Assembly: GCF_003324165.1 (NCBI RefSeq)
Contig: NW_025407837.1
Coordinates: 62,001-126,000, forward strand
DNA from: Naegleria lovaniensis
Lineage: Eukaryota > Heterolobosea > Eutetramitea > Acrasida > Naegleriidae
DNA length: 64,000 nt
Reading direction: 5' to 3'
This document shows, in pieces, positions 52,888 to 62,200 of the stretch. The notes under the pieces are model-generated. The model saw only the letters and a list, made by a program, of their open reading frames with translations. It was not told the origin of the DNA and searched no databases. Position numbers and translations under genes: made by a program. Within the stretch, counting starts at the first letter, position 1. Every line of letters begins with the position of its first letter.

Positions 52888-54729
52888 TTACAATCCCTTT
52901 CGTGACATAAAGTTACGAGCTTCGTTCAAAAGTACTTGCTTCACCTTATCATTTGCATCATGAAGAGGTGTTCGACGATTATTGTCCTCAATGGATACAT
53001 CAGCTCCATTTTGAACGAGTAATTTTGCAATTTCAATATCTGGATTAGGATTCACAAAAACTTTGTGGAGAGGAGTTTGTCGATGAATATCTTGTTGGTT
53101 CACATAGAGAATCACTTCAGCAGGTTTGTCGTCCATTGAATTTTCTGTTGAATTTGGAGCCTCCTTACTCTTTCTTGTCTTTAAATCTTGCTCCAATAAA
53201 TAATGTACAACTTCCTTCTGTAAATTCTGAGCTGCAAAGTGTAGTGGTGTCATGTCTTCATCGGTCGTTGAGTAAATGTTATCATTATACTTTTCCACTA
53301 GGTCCTTACAAATGGCCTTGTTTCCTTGTTCAGCAGCCAAGTGAAGAATTGTCTTTTTGTGACGGTCTCCAATTTTATAATCTGCTCCTCTCTCTAATAA
53401 CAATTTGACCACATCATATTGTTTGTATTGCATGGCACAATAGATTGGAGTGGTCATGTTATCATCCACTGCATTAATATCAATATATGGATGTTCAATC
53501 AAATAATCGAGCATGAGTCTATCACCTCGAATGGCAGCAATGTGCAAAGGAGTCTTTCCATCTTCTTCATTCTGACAATTTGGATCAGCTCCTTGCAAAG
53601 TAAGCAAAACAACATCTGCATAATTATTTCCATCAACAGCCAAGAAGAGTGACACTTCAAGAGAAAATCCTTCATCATTTTCTTCCGTTTCCACAATTTC
53701 TGGAAATTCCAATGGATTTCTAGCCAATTCCAAAAATTTGAGAGTACTCTCATTGCTTTTCAGAGTTCGTGCCAATTGTTCAGCACCCTTATTTCCAATA
53801 TGATTATCATTGAGTGACAATCTCTCTACTAGAGAACCATTCAAAATGGATTCTGCCAAAGCAATGGCTCCATTATCATAAATTTCATTCTTATCCAATA
53901 AAATTGTTTTCAGTGTCGTGTTGCGAACCAAAACAGATGCCAAATCTTCGGATCCTTGATCACTGATTTGATTACTTGATAAATCAATGAGTGAAATGGA
54001 TTTGCTTTCCTTGATGGCTTTGGACAAGGCAGTCAAAGTTTCACATGTCAATTCATTGTTGGACAAAATAATTGATGATAAATTCTTGGTTGTACTTTGA
54101 ATTCCATTCATAATTGGAACACATTGTCGATCTGTTAACTTGATATCAGAGAGATCCAATGTCTCAATTTTTGGATTTCCATTCAATGCTAAACCCAAAT
54201 AAGCAAAATCCTCATCCGTAAATGTTGAACCCTTGGTAAGAACTTTGCTAAATTTCCACACACTCGATTCAATATCAAAATGAAACTTTTTCAACGCATT
54301 GGCAACCTTTTCAAGATCCTGAGGTTTCGAGCCAGAACCCATACTCGCTGCTTTTGGATGATTCAAAGCCAATACTGCTTGAAATGTTTCAAACCAATAA
54401 TCTCGTTCTTCAGTGGTTTGAAATTCCAAATCCAAAGTTCTCTCTTCACCAATCAATGAAAAACATAATTCTTCCTTGACTTTCTTGGATCGTTTGAATG
54501 GTTTGGTGTTACAACCCTTTTCAATTTTTGTAAAGACGGAAATGGATTCATTCGATTTCTTGGTCGATTTGTTATCGTTTTGAATGGGTTTCCAAATAAT
54601 TTTGTCGTAACTGGAACTGATAGAGACCCATCGTTCGTGTGGAGAACCTTGACGACCGTGTTTGATGCATTTGAAACCTTGTAGTGTTGTTGTTGTTGTT
54701 GATGTTGATGTTGTTGGAATATTGTTCAT
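52888..54729 (-). CDS. PH-like, leucine-rich and ankyrin-repeat protein
   Basis: 613 residues from ATG 54729. Residues 14-120 resemble a PH-like domain (HERWVSISSSYDKIIWKP..., ending in ERDYWFETFQAVLAL, the typical C-terminal helix). Residues 165-350 hold leucine-rich repeats of the NOD/RNI type (NPKIETLDLSDIKLTD, LSSIILSNNELT, SISLIDLSSNQISDQG, LKTILLDKNEIYDNG, VERLSLNDNHIGNKG, LKFLELARNPLE). From about 360 to 600 there are ankyrin repeats (GKTPLHIAAIRGDRLML, MTTPIYCAMQYKQYDVVKLL, KKTILHLAAEQGNK, MTPLHFAAQNLQKEVVHYL, RQTPLHKVFVNPNPDI, RRTPLHDANDKVK). This combination suggests a membrane-associated adaptor for protein complexes. The start has a Thr tract. Confidence 0.85.
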   Translation of the reverse strand: MNNIPTTSTSTTTTTLQGFKCIKHGRQGSPHERWVSISSSYDKIIWKPIQNDNKSTKKSNESISVFTKIEKGCNTKPFKRSKKVKEELCFSLIGEERTLDLEFQTTEERDYWFETFQAVLALNHPKAASMGSGSKPQDLEKVANALKKFHFDIESSVWKFSKVLTKGSTFTDEDFAYLGLALNGNPKIETLDLSDIKLTDRQCVPIMNGIQSTTKNLSSIILSNNELTCETLTALSKAIKESKSISLIDLSSNQISDQGSEDLASVLVRNTTLKTILLDKNEIYDNGAIALAESILNGSLVERLSLNDNHIGNKGAEQLARTLKSNESTLKFLELARNPLEFPEIVETEENDEGFSLEVSLFLAVDGNNYADVVLLTLQGADPNCQNEEDGKTPLHIAAIRGDRLMLDYLIEHPYIDINAVDDNMTTPIYCAMQYKQYDVVKLLLERGADYKIGDRHKKTILHLAAEQGNKAICKDLVEKYNDNIYSTTDEDMTPLHFAAQNLQKEVVHYLLEQDLKTRKSKEAPNSTENSMDDKPAEVILYVNQQDIHRQTPLHKVFVNPNPDIEIAKLLVQNGADVSIEDNNRRTPLHDANDKVKQVLLNEARNFMSRKGL

Positions 54730-55509
54730 TGATGGAATGATGTAATGGATAGAATGAAAATGTTCGCAAGGATGATGACATTCATGTGGTGTAATTTATA
54801 AAATCAATATTATAGGAAGATAATGTTCAAAGTAGTTGTGTGGTTCCATGTTTTTATCCACATATTTCATACAAGAAAGCGTCGACGAGAGAAAGTTGAT
54901 AGATGACAACGATGTGAAAGATAAAGTGTGGTCAAGAATTTAATCATCATCTCCATATTTCGACCTACCTGTTTTTAACTTCTTCAAATAATTCTCAATC
55001 TTTTTCTGTTGAACCAATTGTTCGTACATTTTGACGACAAACGAGCAGTGAAAAGAATTATTGTTATTTGTAATTAAAAATTGATTGTTGTTTTGGGTGG
55101 AAAATGTGAATGATGGAAAAATTAATGATGGAAAAAGTAACGGAGTGCTTTTGATGTGTAGTCTTGGTCGGAGTGTGTTTTTGTTATTACAGAAGAGCAG
55201 AGAGGAAACTTCAACAACACGAAAGCAATTTTTTTTCGCCTTTGACAGTTGACGGGCTTGTGCAAAAAACAAACAGACAACTCGGCCCCATTCAGAAAAA
55301 CTTTAACAAATTCATTCACACTTTTTCTAGACATTCGTGTAATTTTTAAACCTTATTTGATCGTGGAGGGGTACTATTTGTACTAAATTTTTATTTCACC
55401 TTATCAGTTGTGTATTGTTGAGATAAACAACTAATTGATATCTTTACTGTTCATTCCGAAATGCATCTTCAAACATTATTGTGAGAAGGATGTTGATTCA
55501 AAATAAAAA
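54730..55509. other. Intergenic with weak short frames
   Basis: About 780 bp. Minus-strand frames near 54940-55334 contain an A-led ATG at 55028-55030, reading MYEQLVQQKKIENYLKKLKT to a stop at 54940, and another ATG at 55334 (MSRKSVNEFVKVFLN...). They could be exons of one small gene or chance frames; I cannot connect them with good splice sites. No other feature seen. Confidence 0.3.
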
Positions 55510-57574
55510 ATGGGAAGAAGAGAATTGTACAGAAAGTGAGTGTGTGTTTTGATTTCTTTTTTTGAATAAATAATAATTCATTATTTCGTGATGGTGATAA
55601 TTGTTCATTGAACTTGTTTGTTCATAGTAAACCGAGCCTTCATAATGCTGCTCCTCTTGCTGCAGCTCATTCTCAACCACTCGGAATTACCATCGGAGCA
55701 AGGACCACTGCTCTCAAGCCTCCCAAATATTACATTCCTCGTGAATATTATGAGAGAGTTCTGAAATATATGAAAACAAAAGAGCATACCAGTGAGCTGG
55801 CTGGTGTTCTCACTAAATTCTTGTTTTCTGCAAAGGATTGGAAATATTTCTATTTTGATCATCGATGGAAGGAATATGCCAATGTGCGGAGAGCTTTACG
55901 CAAATTAGTTCAAATGGGAACATTGCAAACGTTGTTGAGAGGAAAATACTTTGTGGAAGAGGATGGAGAAGAATATTTTGCAAAATCTGTTCAAGAGGAA
56001 ACGAACAAGAATACAACTGTTGTGGAGTCATCGTCTCAACAACAAAAGAATTCTGAAGTCGTTGAGAGAGAAGAGCAAGTGAAACTTGAAGCAGAGAATG
56101 AATTAGATCAGAAACAACAAAATACTTCAAAATCCAAGAAAAAGAAAGAGAAGAGAAGGAAAAAGAAACAACAAGAGGAGGATTTAGATCTTGATGACGA
56201 TGATGACAATGGTGACGATGGAACATTTGATGGATTTGAAATACAACGAGAAGAAGATAAAGAACCATTATATGAACTGAATGAATGGAAGGAAGACAAG
56301 AAACAAAAGAAAAAGAATGCTAAAAAAGGCAACAAGCATTCAAAGAAACAAATCGAAGAAGAGGAGCCAGCGACAGAGGATCAATTGCTTAACGAAGACA
56401 ACTTTAAAGAAGAGCTCGGTATACCCGTTCGAACTGTTCACATTGATTTTAACAGTATCAAGAAAACATGCTCTCAAACTGAAAAGATTGATTGTGCTGA
56501 ATACGACTCGGTCGTGCAAATTACTTCTTCAGGAGCCAAAAAACCCTCAAAACATCATCACAATAAGGATTTGGAAGAGTCAAGTTCTTTACATCACACT
56601 ATTATTCAGGTTGTTGAAGGTGATGTATTGTCAACAGCTATTTTGTTGAAAAGAGCCAAATTGAATCCTATAATTTTAATCAGTGGAAGTCAAACATCAC
56701 CTGCAGGTTCTTACTCAAAAGGTGGAAATACACAAGAGGAAGATGTTTGCAGAAGATCAGCGCTGGCTCTTGCATTGGCTGATCCCTATCGATTTGATGA
56801 GAACAGAAACTGGGTAAGTATATATATGAGCTTTCTGATTTCATTAAGGATTTTATTTTCTAAATTGCACTTTAGACCTATCCCTTACCAGAGTTTGGAG
56901 GAGTTTATGTTCCTCATTGCTTAGTGATTCGTCAACCAAAGAGCGAAGGATATGCCTTTTGTAAGCATCCTACCACGATTGGTATGATGGTCATGTATCC
57001 CTACATCAACCCTCCCACAGAGAAGAGAAAAGTTGCTGACCCTACTACAGTGGTCACAGAAAGTGATGAGTCAGATGAAGATATGCAATATGAATTGTTT
57101 GTTACAAGCAAATTGGCTAACTCAATCAAAAAGAAAATTGCAGCCTACTTTGAAGTTGCTTTACGAAAAGGACATGACGCACTGGTTTTGGGATCCTTTG
57201 GGTGTGACAATACTCATTCCAATCCTGCCTATCACATTGCTTCATTATTTAAGGAAGTTTTGTCAAGTGACATTTTCAAAGACAAATTCAAGGCTGTCAT
57301 TTTCTCCATTGCCCAAGACAATGAGTCTGACAGCAAGTTAAAGAACGACTCAGACGAGACCCTAGATGAAGAATCAGAGGAGAGCAGTGACAGACAAGCA
57401 GTTGATGAAGAGGAATTGACAGAAGATCTCGAAGTTTCTAGCTCTGTTGAACCAAGCACAAACACTCCAAAGAAGAATAATTTATCAATATTCTCCAAAG
57501 TCTTCCATGGAAAAGAAGATGCTCCCACTGCTGAACATTTTATTTCCACAATGCCCTCTGCTGTCACTCTTTGA
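55510..57574 (+). CDS. PARG-like (TIGR02452-type) macrodomain protein
   Basis: Three exons: 55510-55535 (26 nt), 55628-56813 and 56876-57574, introns 92 and 62 nt (donors GTGAGT and GTAAGT, acceptors TAG). The product has 636 residues. The N-terminal part (25-120) has a compact helical segment (IPREYYERVLKYMKTKEHTS..., ANVRRALRKLVQMGTL) that resembles a winged helix; then come charged, Lys/Glu-rich linkers. The C-terminal third carries the PARG-like fold: NTQEEDVCRRSALAL, YPLPEFGGVYVPHCLVIR, and RKGHDALVLGSFGC...NPAYHIASLF...FKAVIFSI. In the catalytic signature the usual PGGGFLNGA.AQEE reads PAGSYSKGGNTQEE, so GGG is changed but QEE is kept. It may bind or cleave ADP-ribose. Confidence 0.75.
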
Positions 57575-57662
57575 GGTTGTCGAACGAGTTGTTGTATGTT
57601 TCGTTTCAACACATGATTGAACGATTTTAAACGATTTTATATATTTACAGTAGTTTTTAAAA

Positions 57663-58160
57663 ATGTCTTCATCACATCCCTACATTACAGTCCGATATAT
57701 CAAGGCTTCATCGTCATCATCGGAATCATTCTCTCAAGACAAGGACCAACACGTGATTGAGGCTCAATTTCCTCTTATTGAAATTAAACCTCACAAAATT
57801 CCTTCATCATTTAAATCCAACAAAAAGGTCCGAACCGAACCAATTCCATCAGTAGAAGAAGCAACTACAAGCAATAACGTTCATTCTTATGAGGATCTTA
57901 TAGCCCATGGAAATACAACACCAAGCAAAGAGCAACAACAAGAACAGAAGAATTCTCTCACCTCTCGGAAATACAAAGTAGACATTAAAGCCATTGCCGA
58001 TTACTTTAATTTGGAAGATGCAGACTGCATTCTACAAAAGGACTGTGGTCGTATGTGTATGCTGATGGATCATACGGTAGTTCCATACGCTTCGTACATT
58101 GTCAGCGGAACCATGAGATCAACAACAGTTGCGGATGAGTTGCAATCCTCAGGCCAATGA
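57663..58160 (+). CDS. N-terminal extension of the histone deacetylase or separate protein
   Basis: 165 codons from ATG 57663 (four A before it). Ser- and Gln-rich at first, then KYKVDIKAIADYFNLEDADCILQKDCGRMCMLMDH..., a stretch with a well-formed helix. Its stop overlaps the next ATG as ATGA (58157-58160). If one A is missing from CAATGAAG the frame joins straight into the deacetylase, giving one protein of 536 residues; the sum of codons is exact. The alternative is a separate short protein in a two-gene transcript. The domain is not recognised. A joined reading is favoured because the same kind of one-base loss is seen elsewhere in the window. Confidence 0.5.
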   Translation: MSSSHPYITVRYIKASSSSSESFSQDKDQHVIEAQFPLIEIKPHKIPSSFKSNKKVRTEPIPSVEEATTSNNVHSYEDLIAHGNTTPSKEQQQEQKNSLTSRKYKVDIKAIADYFNLEDADCILQKDCGRMCMLMDHTVVPYASYIVSGTMRSTTVADELQSSGQ

Positions 58161-59272
58161 AGAACCCTCTCAAAAAGACAGGAATTGTTTTTGATCGAAG
58201 AATGCAGAGCCATGTAGGGAGAGCTTCACATCCAGAGTCTCCGGCTCGATTGTCTGGAATTTGGAGTTCGTGTATTGAAGACAATAATTTTGACAAGTTG
58301 TGTACAGTTATGGAAGGACGAAAAGCTACCAGAGAGGAGTTGGAATGGACACATGCATCACATCATGTTGATGCAATTATGGCCTCAAGGTTGGACATGT
58401 TTAATCATACAACTGACGTATTTGTGACTGAAGAGTCTGGAAACGCTGCCAGATTGGCATGTGGAGGCTTAATTGATCTCACTGAACAAGTGTTAAAAGG
58501 GGAGCTAGACAACGGCTTTGCTGTAATTAGGCCACCAGGGCATCATTGCTATTACGACAAAGCTTCTGGTTTTTGCATCCTAAATAATGTGGCAGTAACA
58601 GCTAATGCTGTTCTTAGAAGAGGTCTTGCAACAAGAATTGTGATCGTAGATTGGGATGTTCATCATGGAAATGGTACTCAAGCAATATTTGAAGAACAGT
58701 TTCGGAGCAAGTTTGACATACAGGAAAAGAGTAATGAAATTCCAGATATACTTTTCTTTTCTTTGCATCAGACACGAAACAATTTTTATCCAAACACTGG
58801 CAATTTGGAGCAATTGAGCTATGCTGGTGCGAAACGATTTATTGTCAACATTCCTTTCGACGAAGTGTACGGCGATCAGGAAATGTTGAATGCATTCGAG
58901 CAGATTGTAATGCCAATAGCAAAAAACTACAATCCTGATTTGGTGATTGTGTCAGCAGGGTTTGATGCAGTGAAAGGCGACAAACTCGGAGGTCAATTAT
59001 GCTCTCCCCAACTATTTGGTCATCTTACAGCTTTGTTAATGGAACTTGCCAAAGGAAAAGTTGTTTGTGCCTTAGAAGGGGGTTACAAAATTGAGGAAAC
59101 AGCATCATGTGTGAAAGAATGTATTTCAGTGCTAGTTGGACAGGAACCAAGTTCTTTGGTCTATTTAGTAGAGCCTCCTTACTTGAAGGAAGAACAAATT
59201 CAAAAACATACGGACATGTTGCAACGAGTGAAATCATTTTATGCAGAACTATTCAAAAGAACGGTCGAGTAG
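58157..59272 (+). CDS. HDAC: Class II histone deacetylase
   Basis: 371 residues from ATG 58157. Zn-dependent deacetylase of acetyl-lysine. The HDAC signature elements are in order: TGIVFDRRMQSHVGRASHPESPARL, the metal-site-adjacent RPPGHHCYYDKASGFCILNNVAV, the DWDVHHGNGTQ with two Zn-ligand residues, and the third ligand in VSAGFDAVKGD. GGYK follows near the C-terminus, as in HDAC6/HDAC10-type class II proteins. Catalytic histidine pair HH in PGHH is present, so it should be active. A short helix-rich tail (QKHTDMLQRVKSFYAELF) ends the protein. It may be joined to the frame immediately upstream (see that entry). The gene is convergent with the receptor gene, 23 bp apart. Confidence 0.93.
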   Translation: MKNPLKKTGIVFDRRMQSHVGRASHPESPARLSGIWSSCIEDNNFDKLCTVMEGRKATREELEWTHASHHVDAIMASRLDMFNHTTDVFVTEESGNAARLACGGLIDLTEQVLKGELDNGFAVIRPPGHHCYYDKASGFCILNNVAVTANAVLRRGLATRIVIVDWDVHHGNGTQAIFEEQFRSKFDIQEKSNEIPDILFFSLHQTRNNFYPNTGNLEQLSYAGAKRFIVNIPFDEVYGDQEMLNAFEQIVMPIAKNYNPDLVIVSAGFDAVKGDKLGGQLCSPQLFGHLTALLMELAKGKVVCALEGGYKIEETASCVKECISVLVGQEPSSLVYLVEPPYLKEEQIQKHTDMLQRVKSFYAELFKRTVE

Positions 59273-59295
59273 CAAGTTAATTCTAGAGCTTGTGC

Positions 59296-62200
59296 TTAAA
59301 ATTCTTCGATAATCACTTCCTCCGATGTTGCTGGTGCATTGGTTGTTGGTGTGACACCAGACTTAATTTTTGGAGTTCGGGGAGAATTTGATGCAAATTC
59401 AAAGGCGCTAGAAGAAATATTTGGACTACCATCAATGGAAGATTCTTCGTCATGAGAATAGTGAGACCTATTACCATATCTTGGTGATAGATTGACTTGA
59501 GAATCTAGCCTTAAACGTGCTTGAGAGTAAGCCTCCATTTCTAAATGGTGAGACATTTCTATTTCGGCTTGGAATTTCTCGTTTTCTTGAACAATTTTGC
59601 TTGCCTTAGACTTGTCCAACTTGTTTTTCATTTTCTTCCCTTTGCCTTTGCGAGTCGAACCTTCTTTCGGATACGTTTCAAATTCACAAGGCCTTCCATG
59701 ATGTCACGAATGGTGTGACACTCATCTTCATCACTGGACTCATGATCTGATTCAAACAAAGTCAAATTGAACTCTACTTTTCGTTTGGCAGTTTTCATTC
59801 TTGCATAGGCAGCTTGATCATCTGGAATAAATAATTCATTCTCAACAACTTCCCATTCATCGTCTTCAAATTCATCATTGTGCTCACACAATGGGTTTTC
59901 AATAATGTGCCACTTTTCTTGTTCGTCTTCATCGAGTAAAATAACTTTGGTCATATTAGTCATGGCATTACCAAAGAGTTTGTTATAGAGCTGTTGCAGT
60001 TTTTTGGCATTTTCTTTACCATACTTCTTTTCCAATTCCAGACGTGCTTGTCGTTCCTTTTTCCTGTCTTTCTTTCTTCTCACATAAATGTCATAAATCA
60101 ACATGCCCAACACAATAACAATGGAGGTCACAATGACAATACTGGCAATCCATTCACAGAAACTTCGAAGAGAACTGTTTCCTAACCAAACATTGTTGTC
60201 CACTAAAAACAATAATCCAAAGAATAACACCAACTCGGTGCACACCAATGACACCCATTCAAGCAAGTTGTGGAATTTGGTCTTGAAAGGTACATATTGT
60301 GAATGCAATAAAAATGCCACAAATACTGTGATCAATGCAAATGTCACTGTTTGTAACGGCAATAAAAAGGTATTGAAAATTGAGAGCAACAACTTTCTAC
60401 ACGTGATTATAATTTCCCAATAGAATAATCTCTTTTTAAATCTCATTTGTATATATTTAAATCTCAAATCAAAATCTTTCACTCTCTCCAACAAGACTGG
60501 ATTCTTTGCTTTCCATTTCATCTTCTTCAACTCTTGTTTCGACAAGTCAGGATTATGAATTAATAAATCTCTTCGAATTTGAAGTTTCAACTGTTTCTTG
60601 TAAATATAGAGACCCAAAAAGAAGACCAACGCTCCCAAACCAAATATTAAAAAGTATAAAATTGATAATGGTAACATGGCATACCATTGTGGATCTCCAA
60701 TATTAATATCTGGACTTGCAACAAGTGCACACGTATGGTCAGGTTGTGAAATACAATAGAAAATGTCACTTGCTTGTGAAATTATAAAAGCAAAAGTAAA
60801 ACTGAGAAATGCAGTAAATCCATTGATCAGTTGGTTAAAGAAAATTTTCATCTGACGAGGTGTCATCTTTTCTTTACACATCCACACCAAGAGATTTCTC
60901 AACCATACGTATAAGTTTTTGATCCAAATCTTCCAATCATAGACTTGCTCTTTGATTAGTCGAATTATCTTTTGTTTCATTGTTTCATGTTTTTCTTTTT
61001 CTTTTTGCATTAAAAATTCAGCTTCGTTCAAATCGTCATGATATCGATAAGGTTCCCAATATTCGTATTTCACTAAATGTCCATATCGATTCACAATGGC
61101 ATTTCGAATCACTCCCAAAATAAATAACACGATAAATAATATTAAAATATAAAATGGGAACAGTGTGACAATGTACCATTTCGTGACGTGACTCATCTCA
61201 GCAAAGATACATTTAGGATTAATAAAATCAGAGTTGAAAATAGTTGCTGAACTTGCTGTAAAAGAATATTCCATAGCTACGGGCCATTTGATTTGATATT
61301 TTGTGAACATGGCAACAACTTGGAAGAATGAAAGAGCAATAGAAATAGAGGCCAAGTGAGCCACCTTAATACTACTAATTAATAAGAAGGCCAAAACAAC
61401 GACAATCATCACGAGACCAAATCCTAATAATCTCCAAATAGCATCTGATCCACATTTGGAACAAAAACCATTAAATTTGTAATAACCAATATCACAAGCT
61501 CCACATTTTCCAGAAATGTAACCAGCGGTACAATTGTTGATGGAATATCCACCACAAGCTTCTGCTGGAACACAACTATATACAGTAAAATTATCATGTG
61601 TTCCAATCCAATAACCATATTTTGGTAAGGGATGTTTAGATCCTGGATTGCAAATCATACTAGTAGGATCACAAGGTAGACAATAATCTGACAAGTCCGA
61701 TTTAGGTTTTGGATTCAAATAGTAACCAGATTTACAAATACAGAGCTCTAGAGAATTTGCACTTTCTGCAAGTGTGAAAGAATTCACAGGACATTGAATG
61801 CATTCAGTTGCTCGATAACTTGTGGAATATGAACTTTGAGCACATTTGATGCAATCATTACTTCCATTATTGGGTTTGTAAAATCCTGGCTTACATTCCA
61901 AACATGGTTCTCTAAAAGATGGACTTCCATAACCGGCAGGACAAGCCACAAATTCAAACATGGACTTGGCTGCAGCAGAAAGTGTGGAAGGATTATAAAT
62001 TTCACCATTCAAAGAGTACCAATCTCTTCGATTATAACTAATTGAAATGGATGTGAAACCTTTTTCACGTTTTGGAGATTTACAAGTAATACTGGTGCTT
62101 GATTCCACACTACAGGGCTCACTAGTAAGGAAGGAACCAAACATGGCTCGTACGTCTTGAACATTTTTGAGGGAAAGATCAATTCCTTCGACAGCAAGTG

